Under the pieces are notes generated by a model. The model did no database searches and was not told where the DNA came from. It worked only from the letters and a program-made list of their open reading frames with translations. A DNA stretch of 64,000 nucleotides from RGIG1681 sp045650505 (GTDB taxonomy: Bacteria > Bacillota > Clostridia > Christensenellales > UBA1242): contig JAZRRE010000031.1 in the NCBI GenBank assembly GCA_045650505.1, positions 101,161 to 165,160 of the forward strand. Direction: 5' to 3'. Shown here piece after piece: positions 27,401-35,300 of the stretch. Every line of letters begins with the position of its first letter. The stretch's first letter is position 1. Position numbers and translations under genes: made by a program.

Positions 27401-28016
27401 GGTTAAATCACTTTCAGAAGCAGTTGGAAAAACAAGTGCAGAATATAACAGAATTGCAGATGCAAATGAGAAGAACAATGAAATCTCAAAAAATCTCAAA
27501 GAATACACTCACAAACTTGACCTTGCAAAAGAACTTTCTAGTGTGCTTAAAGGTAAAGCTCTTGCAGAGTATGTTGCTGAAGAATATTTGAACGAAATTA
27601 CCAACAGTGCAAACCAAAAACTTGGAATTTTGATGGATGGCAGATACACTTTGAAATTTGAAAACAAAGAGTTCTTCGTTGAAGATAATTTCAACGATGC
27701 AAAAGTGCGTCCAGCAAGCACACTTTCTGGTGGTGAAACCTTCCTTGTGAGTTTGAGTTTAGCACTTTCAATTTCAAATGAAATCACAATGCTTTCTGAA
27801 AAGAGTATGGATTTCTTCTTCCTTGATGAGGGTTTTGGAACTCTTGATGCAGAGCTTTGTGAAGCGGTTATTTCAGCGCTTTATAAACTTGAAAGTCAAA
27901 ACTTAAACATCGGTTTAATTTCTCACGTTGGAGAGCTTGAAGAATCAATCAAAAACAAAGTTTTAGTTGAGAAAACAACCGGTGGTTCAAAACTTAAAAT
28001 TGTGCATAGTTTATAA
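24456..28016 (+). CDS. sbcC: SbcC, SMC-like ATPase subunit of SbcCD
   Basis: A 1186-residue Rad50-like protein. Walker A is GKTGSGKST (34-42), the zinc hook CPVC is at about residues 590-593 between two long coiled coils, the signature is LSGGETFLVSLSLALS and Walker B is DFFFLDEGFGTLD. The coiled coils explain the high Lys, Glu and Gln content. The start codon lies inside the last codons of sbcD, with GGAGAGGA as the ribosome site. It ends at a terminator shared with the convergent glycosyltransferase gene. Confidence 0.96.
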   Translation: MKPIKLTIDGLNSFETEQTLDFSKLSGGVFGIFGKTGSGKSTILDAITLSLYGEVERSKQKVDFINTKCQKAVVSLEFEIFSAGKNRRFLVVRTFSKKKNGIESTAELYELDGIVKNMVTEGVTKVDNKIFEIVGLGANEFAKCIALPQGEFSAFLKARPAERTEIMSNIFDLSRYGEKLTASVKNKLNEYDKQVLALSSSLELVKFATDELLADAKLQMETAKKEYDKTSEELKLLAEDYAKQNTAYEKQVKLDEILKTLSKLETQKEEIERLKTEVEKNKVANEIKPAYDKLQKDKVDEKELTEKIAGLNEIKLQKQTELHEAKTEFEDFKVVYESKIIELNSKLARLDNLLKFENDLKQTETEKEKVLEKQKETEKTLNEKYEGLNYLLSDASKIEEEIEKIDDFIEANKPDVDLSYALEQTKGIESEIILIDDFYSEIEKLVDKTNYELEIERQAYNDAIRAEKDYNKKAEQIQNSIEVAFEDADTTNFAKLRSCDKQIEDMKEVQTLCLSIDSVLSKLDLDSENRMATIIAIGSQIEAEQLAYGKLEREIESEEREIAVLREEREAMLGDNVISLISEHLNIGEECPVCSNKVLQKVYGEKIDLKSIENQIKVENEKLKTLRYDRDKSFANVITLKARIEFEKAQIEVNKAEMESLLADKHLLYKRFIEEDDGVEEKFNKLQTLIENTSNSLESLIALQGEVRTAHERVVISKTEAGTKITIYQKQLEDLLEVLYSFQRKKAEREFAILNMQEKYENLKEYKKQIAEGKNIELLIDKKKDEKYKLRERQNEINNERIAKEKEIAETKSALEVLYEKEANCDKQITNLKAEIIASGVPENTSVEDEKQETQKQLSKLKFDHENTTIKFESAKDNLKRVENEYDVKFMVLDEKRKEIKELEAEVVEKMLKAEFANNEDLEKCFAESYELKVKQSRIDEYEDAFRFANLQKEELEKDVVVSLDEKEIAGLKAQIDELDEKVKSLSEAVGKTSAEYNRIADANEKNNEISKNLKEYTHKLDLAKELSSVLKGKALAEYVAEEYLNEITNSANQKLGILMDGRYTLKFENKEFFVEDNFNDAKVRPASTLSGGETFLVSLSLALSISNEITMLSEKSMDFFFLDEGFGTLDAELCEAVISALYKLESQNLNIGLISHVGELEESIKNKVLVEKTTGGSKLKIVHSL

Positions 28017-28062
28017 AATTAATTACGCATAAAATTGTTAAAACTTAAAATTTTGCAAAATA

Positions 28063-28089
28063 AAAACATCACCAAATCGGTGATGTTTT
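28063..28089. terminator. Bidirectional terminator between sbcC and the GT8 gene
   Basis: The 11-bp stem AAAACATCACC/GGTGATGTTTT, followed by T residues, lies between convergent genes. Confidence 0.9.
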
Positions 28090-28095
28090 TTTGTT

Positions 28096-29010
28096 TTAAT
28101 CATTTGGTTCAAGGGCTTTAAGCTCATCTAAAAATGGAGTGGATTCAGCATATTTCCAGAAATATTTATTGAACTTTGAGTCAATCTTAATCCAAGGTTT
28201 TCTGCTTCCTGAATAGTGAATAATTTTTGGGTGTTTTTCACTTTCCAAAAATTCGTTAAAAAGTGGTTTTGGAAGTGAGTGATATGTTCCATAAATATCT
28301 TCCATAAAGTTCCAGCCAGCATCAATAATTGTGGTTGAATCTTGACATAAAACATTCAATAAGTCTTGGTCATATTGTTTCCAATTTTTTGAAACCGCAA
28401 GGTTTAAAAGGTCTTTAACATCAAACTTTTCATTGAACTTTTGTGGATTCATAACAAGCACTGCTGAAAGCACATAGTTATCAAAGTTTTTGATATTAAG
28501 TTCACTTATTCTATATTTAGTTCTTTCATAGTTTTTATTGTAGCAATTTGAAATGCCTTCATAGTCACGAACTGCACCAATGAGTGAGTTTGAATAGTCA
28601 TAATTTAAAATGTTTGCAATATCTTCCAAAACAACCACATCAGCATCTAAAAAGATTACCTCTTTATAAGATGGCATAAGTGCAGGAACAAGTACACGAT
28701 AATAAATTTCATCAGAAAATTTTGTGTTGGTTGGGTCTGACTCTGTGTAGAAACTATATCCAAAAACATAAGGACCAACATTAATAAATCTAATTGAAAA
28801 ATTGGGTTTATCGGCAATAAGTTTACGAAGATTCACTTGATTTTCATCATTAATGCTTGTCATTAAAATAACAATGTCATAGTTATTTTCAGGATTGCTG
28901 TTCTCAATGATAGATTGAATTGTAACCGCCATAAGTGGAACATATTTATCATTTGCAGCAAAACAAATAGGTACATTATTATTTTTAAAAGCTGGTTTAA
29001 TTTCTTCCAT
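28096..29010 (-). CDS. Family 8 glycosyltransferase
   Basis: A 304-residue retaining glycosyltransferase of the GT8 (LgtC/glycogenin-like) fold, expected to use a nucleotide-sugar. The N-terminus VPICFAANDKYVPLMAVTIQSI, the metal-binding DxD in FLDADVVV (residues 120-127) and the late IHYSGSRKPW motif (about 266-275) are characteristic. No signal or membrane segment is present, so it acts at the cytosolic face. The acceptor cannot be inferred. It is a single-gene unit with an AGAGGTGA ribosome site. Confidence 0.88.
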   Translation of the reverse strand: MEEIKPAFKNNNVPICFAANDKYVPLMAVTIQSIIENSNPENNYDIVILMTSINDENQVNLRKLIADKPNFSIRFINVGPYVFGYSFYTESDPTNTKFSDEIYYRVLVPALMPSYKEVIFLDADVVVLEDIANILNYDYSNSLIGAVRDYEGISNCYNKNYERTKYRISELNIKNFDNYVLSAVLVMNPQKFNEKFDVKDLLNLAVSKNWKQYDQDLLNVLCQDSTTIIDAGWNFMEDIYGTYHSLPKPLFNEFLESEKHPKIIHYSGSRKPWIKIDSKFNKYFWKYAESTPFLDELKALEPND

Positions 29011-29135
29011 AAGTCACCTCTAATTTAATTTTATCAAATTAAATTATATAAAGCAAATAATATGTTAAAAACTCGAAAAAAAATGCATAAAAAATAAAAA
29101 TAATTAATATAAACAAAATTAATAATAAAACGCAT

Positions 29136-29160
29136 AAAAAAACAAGCCACTCGGCTTGTT
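29136..29160 (-). terminator. Terminator of the LOG-family gene
   Basis: The stem AACAAGCC/GGCTTGTT (29141-29148/29153-29160) has a T-run on the minus strand. Confidence 0.85.
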
Positions 29161-29171
29161 TTTGGATTTTA

Positions 29172-29735
29172 TTAATTGTTACCTTCATTTAAAAGTTTTT
29201 CACGATTTTTGTTAAGAACAGCAATAACTTCTTCAGGTGTGTTGCACCATGTAAAGAATTTATATTGTGTTTCGTTCAAAACACCTGCTTCAAGCATAAA
29301 ATCATTCATATCTTTAATATGATTATAGAAACCATTGATATTATAAACAATAACTTCATCGGTGTCAAACTTGCTCTTGATTGAATCGGTAATCATATAA
29401 AGTTCAGCAAGTGTACCGTTTCCACCTGGAAGCACAATTGTAATATTTGTATTTCGAAGTGCAACTTGTTGAAGCATAAAAAGTGTGTCAACAGCAGTGA
29501 TTGAGTTTGCAATCATACCTTTTGCTTCGTGTGCGTAAGGTGTTGGAACAATAATATCAACAAAGCCATCTCCTTCAATCATTTTGCTATACATTGCACC
29601 GATTGAACCGGTTTGTGCACCAACGCACATAACACCATCATGATTTTCTAAAAGATTGCTAGCAATCTTGTCAATTCCTTCTAAATATTCTGGTTTAATT
29701 CTTGGGTCAACTGAACCACAAACAAAAACTTTCAT
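29172..29735 (-). CDS. LOG-family (lysine decarboxylase-like) protein
   Basis: A 187-residue Rossmann-like protein. The hallmark PGGNGTLAEL (103-112) matches the PGGxGTxxE motif of the LOG family, whose characterised members hydrolyse cytokinin riboside monophosphates or other nucleoside monophosphates. The N-terminal MKVFVCGS and the MCVGAQTGSIGAM segment fit. The true substrate is unknown; a nucleotide phosphoribohydrolase role is the family-based guess. The ATG has GGAGAG. Monocistronic. Confidence 0.85.
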   Translation of the reverse strand: MKVFVCGSVDPRIKPEYLEGIDKIASNLLENHDGVMCVGAQTGSIGAMYSKMIEGDGFVDIIVPTPYAHEAKGMIANSITAVDTLFMLQQVALRNTNITIVLPGGNGTLAELYMITDSIKSKFDTDEVIVYNINGFYNHIKDMNDFMLEAGVLNETQYKFFTWCNTPEEVIAVLNKNREKLLNEGNN

Positions 29736-29837
29736 AAGCTCTCCTTAAAATGTAAGTCTATTTATCATAGTATTTCCAATTTATCATAATGTTACGATTT
29801 TTGCAAACAAAAAATCACAAAACAAATAAATTGCCTA

Positions 29838-29866
29838 TTGAAAAATAAAAATAGTTATGTTATAAT
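29838..29866 (+). promoter_or_regulatory. Promoter of the 29891 gene
   Basis: TTGAAA (29838-29843), a 17-bp spacer and TATAAT (29861-29866), with GGGAG before the ATG. Confidence 0.82.
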
Positions 29867-29890
29867 CATATTTGGGAGACAAAATAGTAT

Positions 29891-30472
29891 ATGAAAAAAT
29901 TTGAAAATCCAACCACTGCAGAAGAAATGATTGAAGCAGAAGTGCAAAAAATTGGTGCAGGAAATAGAAATGAATCAAACTTATTAAAATTTGTATTTTT
30001 AAGTGAATTAAAGAAAGAGATTGAAAATAGTTGGGCAAGAATAAATAGCAGCCGTGATAAAGAAGAATCACAATATATTTGGAGAGCGGTTTCAAATCAA
30101 ATAAAATGGCTTAAAACACTTCTTCTTCAAGGCAAATCAATTTCTATGACTGATGATGTTGATGCTTTAACAAAAATGAAAGCAAGTGAAGAACAAATAG
30201 CAACTTTAACATTTCAAAGAGATGAAGCAAAGGCTGACTATTATAAAGGCGTTGGTGATTATGACAGAATTATGAAAGAACAAGCAGAGTTTAAAAGAGA
30301 TGGTCTTTATGATTCAAAAATTGATATGAGTGCAAAAGAAATTTTAGAAATTGTTAAAACATTTAATGAAGAAGAAAAACTTGCTTTCTGGCTTGAATAT
30401 TTCAAAAACGCAGACCAACTTATTTATGTTTCACAACTTGAAACAAATAACAAAGGTCAAATGGGAGAATAA
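29891..30472 (+). CDS. Uncharacterised 193-residue helical protein
   Basis: I do not recognise it. It is a highly charged, predicted all-helical cytoplasmic protein without signal or membrane segments. Features include a Glu-rich N-terminus (NPTTAEEMIEAEVQKIG), a Trp/Arg-containing middle (WARINSSRDKEESQYIWRAVSNQIKWLK) and a C-terminal LEYFKNADQLIYVSQLE. It has its own promoter, a GGGAG site and a strong terminator, so it is an independent transcription unit. No neighbour suggests a role. Confidence 0.75.
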   Translation: MKKFENPTTAEEMIEAEVQKIGAGNRNESNLLKFVFLSELKKEIENSWARINSSRDKEESQYIWRAVSNQIKWLKTLLLQGKSISMTDDVDALTKMKASEEQIATLTFQRDEAKADYYKGVGDYDRIMKEQAEFKRDGLYDSKIDMSAKEILEIVKTFNEEEKLAFWLEYFKNADQLIYVSQLETNNKGQMGE

Positions 30473-30474
30473 AA

Positions 30475-30500
30475 AAACGACTAAATTTTAGTCGTTTTTT
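30475..30500. terminator. Terminator of the 29891 gene
   Basis: The 11-bp stem AAACGACTAAA/TTTAGTCGTTT is followed by T residues; it also serves the convergent radical SAM gene. Confidence 0.88.
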
Positions 30501-30511
30501 TTTGTTGCATT

Positions 30512-31420
30512 TTAAAATTTAAAATCATCAGTTTGTTCATTAAAGTCTGGTGTGTAAATGGTTTCAGCACTTTCAAAGCCTTGTGTGAAAACATTGTTAA
30601 ACCCAAGTTTGAGCAAGTGATTAACAACCATTTTATATTCAAGTGGCTTGATTTTTTGGTTAAGTTCTTCAAATTCTGTTGCTCTTGCCATCGGCACATA
30701 TTGACTCATTAAACTAACATAAGTTTTGTTTCCAAGATTTTCGTTTATCCAATCTATAATTTTAATGCTGTCAGCAGAGTGGGTTGGAAGCACTAAATGC
30801 CTGATAATCATTCCTTTTTTCATTAAACCATTTTCAAAAATGTCTTCTCTTTGATTTTTTCGCATTTCCAAAGTGGCTTTTTTGCAGGTTTCGGGATAGT
30901 TTTCAGCAAGCGAATATTTTTTTGAAAGGTTAGAATCAAAATATTTAAAGTCAGTTAGATAAACATCAACATAATTTTTAAGCATTTTGATAGTTTCTGG
31001 CTTTTCATAGCCCGAAGTGTTCCAAACAATAGGAATATTTGGGCGATAAATTTCAAGTGCTTCAATGATTTCATTTGTATAATGGGTTGGGGTCACAAGG
31101 TTGATATTGTTTGCACCTTTTTCTTCAAGTTGTTTGAAAAGATTTGCAAGTGTGTTTGTGTCAATTTCTTTGCCCTGACCACCAGCAGAAATTTCTGCGT
31201 TTTGGCAATAACAACATTTAAGCGTGCAGTTTGAAAAGAAAATAGCACCGCTTCCGTTTGCTTGTTTGGTTTCAGTGTCTTCACCAGAAATTGGTGGTTC
31301 TTCGAAGTAGTGGAGCATAACCTTGCTGATTTTAACTTTGCTTGTGCCTTTGCAAAAACCAACCGATGTTTCTCGGTCTGCGTTGCAGTTTCTTGGGCAG
31401 ATATTACATAAATTTTTCAT
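30512..31420 (-). CDS. Radical SAM protein related to pyruvate formate-lyase activating enzymes
   Basis: A 302-residue radical SAM enzyme. The [4Fe-4S] motif CxxxCxxC is CTLKCCYC (residues 65-72). An N-terminal Cys cluster CNICPRNC (5-12) and C23 resembles that of the PflA-like COG1313 group. GSGAIFFSN precedes the cluster, as in that group. The target of activation is unknown; no glycyl-radical enzyme is nearby. The ATG at 31420 has no ribosome site, and a TATATT box ends 6 nt upstream, so the mRNA would be leaderless. It is divergent from the RlmD-like gene. Confidence 0.85.
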   Translation of the reverse strand: MKNLCNICPRNCNADRETSVGFCKGTSKVKISKVMLHYFEEPPISGEDTETKQANGSGAIFFSNCTLKCCYCQNAEISAGGQGKEIDTNTLANLFKQLEEKGANNINLVTPTHYTNEIIEALEIYRPNIPIVWNTSGYEKPETIKMLKNYVDVYLTDFKYFDSNLSKKYSLAENYPETCKKATLEMRKNQREDIFENGLMKKGMIIRHLVLPTHSADSIKIIDWINENLGNKTYVSLMSQYVPMARATEFEELNQKIKPLEYKMVVNHLLKLGFNNVFTQGFESAETIYTPDFNEQTDDFKF

Positions 31421-31426
31421 AAAACA

Positions 31427-31455
31427 AATATATAACCAAAAGTTACACTTGTCAA
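31427..31455 (-). promoter_or_regulatory. Promoter of the radical SAM gene, predicted leaderless
   Basis: On the minus strand consensus TTGACA (31455-31450), a 17-bp spacer and TATATT (31432-31427) end only 6 nt before the ATG, which would place the transcription start at or next to the start codon. Confidence 0.75.
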
Positions 31456-31469
31456 ATATTGTTAGTTTA

Positions 31470-31498
31470 TTGAAAAAAAATATTGACTATGTTATAAT
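31470..31498 (+). promoter_or_regulatory. Promoter of the RlmD-like operon
   Basis: TTGAAA (31470-31475), a 17-bp spacer and TATAAT (31493-31498). The -35 box lies 14 bp from the -35 of the divergent radical SAM promoter. Confidence 0.8.
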
Positions 31499-31523
31499 CA
31501 AATTAGATAAGGAAGTTAAGCAT

Positions 31524-32876
31524 ATGGAACAAAAGTTAAAGAAAAATGATAGAGTTGTTGTTAAAATTGAAAGGCTAGGCGCCAATGGTGAAGGTGTTGC
31601 GATTCATAATGGCGTTGTTATTTTTGTGCCTTTTGCCCTCGTTGGTGATGAAGTTTTAGTTCACATAATTAATGATAAAAATAAATTTTTAATTGCAAAA
31701 ATAATCGAAATAAAAAAGCCAAGCCCAAAGAGAATTCAACCAATGTGTCCTTATTTTTCAAAATGTGGCGGTTGTGATTTGCAACATATAAGCTATGCTG
31801 ATCAACTTTTGTTCAAAAAACAACTTATTATTGACACGCTCAAAAAATACGCAGGAATCGAAACACAAGTTGAAGATGTTGTTCCAAGTTCAAAAGTGTT
31901 TAGATATAGAAACAAATTTGCTTTTCCGGTTCAAGATGTTGGTGGTGAAGTTAAGATTGGAATGTTTAGAAAAAACAGCCACCAAATTATTGAGGTTGAT
32001 GACTGTATGCTTCAAAGTGAAAGAACAAAAATAATCATTAAATTGTTCAAAGAATATATGACTGAAAACAAAATTTCAGCATATAACGAAACCACAAAAA
32101 CCGGAGTGGTTAAACACATTGTTGTTCGCGAAGCAGAAGAAGACTTCATTATGACAGTGGTTGTGACTGATGAAAAATTCAATAAATTTTCTCCACTTGT
32201 TGAGAAATTGAAAAAGCATTTTTCATCATTTGGATTATTCAAAAATGTAAATAAATTGAATAATAATGTAATTTTTGGCAACTTAGACAAGAAAATTTAT
32301 GGAATATATGAACTTTCAAAAAATGAATTTGGCGTTCAATATTTTGTGAATAACAGAAGTTTTATGCAAGTGAATGATGAAATCAAAAACATCATTTATC
32401 AAAAAATATTAAATACTCTTGGCAGTCAAAAAAATGTCATTGATGCATACAGTGGTGCAGGGTTACTCTCTAGCATTATTGCAAAAAATGGCTCAAGAGT
32501 TTATGGTGTTGAAATTGTAAAAGAAGCAACTGAAAATGCAAATAAACTTAAAGTTTTAAATAATTTATACAATTTAACAAATAAAAATGGTGACTGTGCA
32601 AAAATTATTCCAGAACTTGCAAAAGAACTTGAAGGCGATTTTGCAGTGGTGGTTGACCCTCCAAGAAAGGGGCTTGAAAATGAGGTTGTTGAAGCATTTT
32701 TAAAAGCCGAACCAAAGATGATAGTTTATCTTTCTTGTGGCCCTTCAACACTTGCCCGTGACCTTAAAAAACTTACAGAAAAATATGACATCAGTTTCGT
32801 TCAACCATACGACATGTTTCCACAAACAGCAAATGTTGAAACACTCGTTTGCTTAAGAATTAAAGGAGAAAAATAG
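31524..32876 (+). CDS. 23S rRNA (uracil-5-)-methyltransferase, RlmD/RlmCD type
   Basis: A 450-residue protein. Order: TRAM domain (1-65), an iron-sulfur Cys cluster (C75, C81, C84 in MCPYFSKCGGC), then a class I methyltransferase domain. The catalytic motif YLSCGPSTLARD (about 398-409) and DPPRKGLE (about 379) are those of RNA m5U methyltransferases. It likely makes m5U in 23S rRNA; TrmA-type tRNA activity cannot be excluded. The start is the ATG at 31524 with AAGGAAG upstream; the reading frame is open further 5' but lacks similarity. The HNH nuclease gene follows 1 nt after its TAG. Confidence 0.9.
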   Translation: MEQKLKKNDRVVVKIERLGANGEGVAIHNGVVIFVPFALVGDEVLVHIINDKNKFLIAKIIEIKKPSPKRIQPMCPYFSKCGGCDLQHISYADQLLFKKQLIIDTLKKYAGIETQVEDVVPSSKVFRYRNKFAFPVQDVGGEVKIGMFRKNSHQIIEVDDCMLQSERTKIIIKLFKEYMTENKISAYNETTKTGVVKHIVVREAEEDFIMTVVVTDEKFNKFSPLVEKLKKHFSSFGLFKNVNKLNNNVIFGNLDKKIYGIYELSKNEFGVQYFVNNRSFMQVNDEIKNIIYQKILNTLGSQKNVIDAYSGAGLLSSIIAKNGSRVYGVEIVKEATENANKLKVLNNLYNLTNKNGDCAKIIPELAKELEGDFAVVVDPPRKGLENEVVEAFLKAEPKMIVYLSCGPSTLARDLKKLTEKYDISFVQPYDMFPQTANVETLVCLRIKGEK

Positions 32877-32877
32877 A

Positions 32878-33597
32878 ATGTCATGCGAAAATGAAAAAAG
32901 ATTTTTAATATTATTTTCTTCTTATTGTCTTGGTAATAATGCAACTAAAAAGAATGTATTAGATTATATTGAACAAATGGGTTGGATTGTTTTTTCAAAA
33001 GATGATTTAGAAGTTAGACAAAATAGAAACGAGTTAATATGGCGTAACGACTTTGCTTTTGTCAGAAAACATCTTGTTATGCATGGATTATTAGAAAATA
33101 AAAGAAATTTCTGGACAATAACACATAAAGGAAGGAGCGAACTTTTTAATATTTATAAGCAAATTCTTCGTGATAAAACCATTCGTAAAATTACACAAAA
33201 AGCACTTAATGATTTTTTAGAATTTTCTTCACAAGAGGAGATATTTGAAGATATATTTGAAGACAAAACTGGGTTTTTAGAGGGAAAAATAAAAACAATT
33301 CAACATATTACGCATGAAAGAAATAATAAATTAATTGAATTGGCAAAGTTGAAATTTAAACAATCGCATAAAGGTAAAATATACTGTGAAGTTTGTGGAT
33401 TTGATTTTGGTTGTGTTTATGGTAAAAGAGGTGAATATTATATCGAGGCACATCATAAAAAACCAATATCTGAATTAAATGAAAATACAGAAACTAACAT
33501 TGAAGATATTATTATGTTGTGTTCTAATTGTCATAGAATGATACATAGAAATAAACCTTGGTTAACTATTGAAGAATTAAAAAACATTGTTAAATAA
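32878..33597 (+). CDS. Mrr-N/winged-helix plus HNH endonuclease, probable orphan restriction-type nuclease
   Basis: A 239-residue protein. The N-terminal half (about 25-95) looks like the winged-helix domain of Mrr-type restriction proteins (KKNVLDYIEQMGW; LENKRNFWTITHKGR). The C-terminal half is an HNH nuclease: C170-x2-C173, EAHHKKPISEL (190-200), then CSNCHRMIH (215-223), giving two zinc-binding Cys pairs and the catalytic His192-His193. No methyltransferase is nearby, so if it restricts DNA it would be a modification-dependent enzyme. Its codon use (many ATA, TTA) differs from its neighbours, suggesting acquisition. It is coupled to the rRNA methyltransferase gene, with GGAG in that gene's end. 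Confidence 0.85.
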   Translation: MSCENEKRFLILFSSYCLGNNATKKNVLDYIEQMGWIVFSKDDLEVRQNRNELIWRNDFAFVRKHLVMHGLLENKRNFWTITHKGRSELFNIYKQILRDKTIRKITQKALNDFLEFSSQEEIFEDIFEDKTGFLEGKIKTIQHITHERNNKLIELAKLKFKQSHKGKIYCEVCGFDFGCVYGKRGEYYIEAHHKKPISELNENTETNIEDIIMLCSNCHRMIHRNKPWLTIEELKNIVK

Positions 33598-33662
33598 AAA
33601 CGCAAAACGGTGCATTAAAACTATAAAAAATTACGCAAAAAATTCAAAAAGCAGGGATTTTT

Positions 33663-34301
33663 ATGGAAATTTGGGATTTATATGATGAAAATCAATGCCT
33701 TACTGACAGAACTCATATAAGGGGAAATGAAATCCCTGAAGGGTTCTATCATTTGGTTGTTCATATTTGGATTCGAAATAAAGAAGGTAAATATTTAATC
33801 ACAAAAAGAGCCGAAAATAGAAAAACATATCCACTTATGTTTGAATGTGTTTCTGGTTCAGTGCTTCAAGGTGAAACCAGCAAAGAGGGTGCCATTCGTG
33901 AAGTGCTTGAAGAGGTTGGGTTAGATTTCAAAAACAAAAAGGGCAAACTTGTTAAAAGTGAAGTTCGAAAAGAATTTAATGGCAAACCATTTAACGACAT
34001 TTTGAATGTTTGGTTTTATGAGTTTGATGGTGAGATTGACCTTTCAAAGGCAACCACTGACGAAGTGTGTGAAGCAAAATGGGTTACACTTGATGAAATT
34101 AAAGAAATTGAAGAAGCAGGGCTTTTTGTTCCTTCTCTTGGATATATTTTTGAACTTGATAAAAAATTGAAAGAAAAAAAAGAAAAACAAAAAAAATTAA
34201 ATAAAAATAAACAAAAGTCGAAATATAATAGTGACAAAAACAAATATTTTGCTTATTATGATGACATTAAACATTCATCACACAAAGTGATTGATTGGTA
34301 G
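33663..34301 (+). CDS. NUDIX hydrolase
   Basis: A 212-residue NUDIX-fold protein that hydrolyses a nucleoside diphosphate linked to another moiety. The NUDIX box is G-x5-E-x7-REV-x-EE-x-GL at 65-87 (GSVLQGETSKEGAIREVLEEVGL). The N-terminal EIPEGFYHLVVHIWI resembles the isopentenyl-diphosphate isomerase-like group often annotated as NUDIX domain proteins. The last 40 residues are a Lys/Asn-rich tail that is absent from most relatives. The substrate is unknown. It lies 9 nt upstream of miaA, whose prenyl-tRNA pathway uses DMAPP; a link is only suggestive. Confidence 0.86.
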   Translation: MEIWDLYDENQCLTDRTHIRGNEIPEGFYHLVVHIWIRNKEGKYLITKRAENRKTYPLMFECVSGSVLQGETSKEGAIREVLEEVGLDFKNKKGKLVKSEVRKEFNGKPFNDILNVWFYEFDGEIDLSKATTDEVCEAKWVTLDEIKEIEEAGLFVPSLGYIFELDKKLKEKKEKQKKLNKNKQKSKYNSDKNKYFAYYDDIKHSSHKVIDW

Positions 34302-34310
34302 GATAATTTT

Positions 34311-35183
34311 ATGGAAAAACTTATTGCTATTGTTGGACAAACTTCATCAGGAAAAAGTTCGCTTGGAATCGCCCTTGCGAAGTTTTTTGATGGCGAAATT
34401 GTTTCAGCCGATTCAAGACAGGTTTATAAGGGTCTTGATTGGTGCTCTGGAAAAGTGACCAAAGAAGAAATGGCAGAAGTTAAACATCATTTAATTGATA
34501 TCACAACTCTTGGCAATCAGTTTTCACTTTTTGATTTTCAAACAAAAGCATACGAAGCGATTGATGACATTTTAAAAAGAGGCAAAGTTCCATTTTTAGT
34601 TGGTGGCACAGGGCTTTACTCAAGGTCGGTTATTGAAGGGTATGGTTTAGAGCCTTCAAAACCAGATGAAACCTTGCGAACTTCACTTGAAGGTTTAAGT
34701 CTTGAAGAACTCAAACAAATGGCAAGTGAAAAAGGCTTTGATGTGGAAGGGGAAACCACTTGCAGAAGGCTCATTCGTTTGCTTGAGAAAAACCCTGAAG
34801 AAAAACAAGAAAATAAACCTCGTTATGATGTGCTTCAAATAGGAATTGCTTTTTCAAGAGAAGAAATTTATGAAAGAATTAGGGTTCGTCTTGAAATGCG
34901 TATGCCAAATATGATTGAAGAAATTAAAGGGCTTCTTTCTAGTGGTGTTAGCCCTGAATTTTTAAATACTCTTGGGCTTGAAGCAAAATATGTTCAAAAA
35001 TATTTAAATGGTGAATTTGAAAGTTATGAAGCCTTTTTTGAAGAACTTTTCAAAGAAGAGCGACATTTTGCCAAAAGGCAAAAAACATGGTATAACAAAG
35101 AAAAAAATATCGTTTGGCTTGATGCAAATGATAATTTAGAAGAAAACGCTAAAAAACTTATTAAAGAATTTTTGAAAAAATAA
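34311..35183 (+). CDS. miaA: tRNA dimethylallyltransferase MiaA
   Basis: A 290-residue enzyme that adds a dimethylallyl group from DMAPP to A37 of tRNAs reading codons starting with U. P-loop GQTSSGKS (8-15), DSRQVYKGLDWCSGK, GGTGLYSRSVIEG and CRRLIRLLE are the conserved blocks. The length is slightly short for the family but it ends normally. It has an AGGAT ribosome site and follows the NUDIX gene. It adds to the tRNA-modification genes gathered here (mnmE, mnmG, mnmA). Confidence 0.95.
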   Translation: MEKLIAIVGQTSSGKSSLGIALAKFFDGEIVSADSRQVYKGLDWCSGKVTKEEMAEVKHHLIDITTLGNQFSLFDFQTKAYEAIDDILKRGKVPFLVGGTGLYSRSVIEGYGLEPSKPDETLRTSLEGLSLEELKQMASEKGFDVEGETTCRRLIRLLEKNPEEKQENKPRYDVLQIGIAFSREEIYERIRVRLEMRMPNMIEEIKGLLSSGVSPEFLNTLGLEAKYVQKYLNGEFESYEAFFEELFKEERHFAKRQKTWYNKEKNIVWLDANDNLEENAKKLIKEFLKK

Positions 35184-35228
35184 AAATAAAATAGATAAAA
35201 ATTAAAAATAAATACACATAAAAACACT

Positions 35229-35256
35229 TTGCAATCTTGAAGCAAGGGTTTATAAT
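35229..35256 (+). promoter_or_regulatory. hisS promoter
   Basis: TTGCAA (35229-35234), a 16-bp spacer and TATAAT (35251-35256). A small TAAGAT/ATCTTA hairpin lies in the leader (about 35271-35288). No T-box structure is visible. Confidence 0.65.
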
Positions 35257-35300
35257 GAATTTATGTTAATTTAAGATTTTATCTTAAAAGTGAGGATATT

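Noticed and set aside
31323..31523. In-frame 5' extension of the RlmD-like gene
   Set aside because: It overlaps the divergent radical SAM gene and its promoter, and the added residues have no family similarity.
35184..35300. Possible T-box leader upstream of hisS
   Set aside because: The gap is about 115 nt and has no T-box sequence, specifier loop or strong terminator/antiterminator pair; the same applies to trpS.
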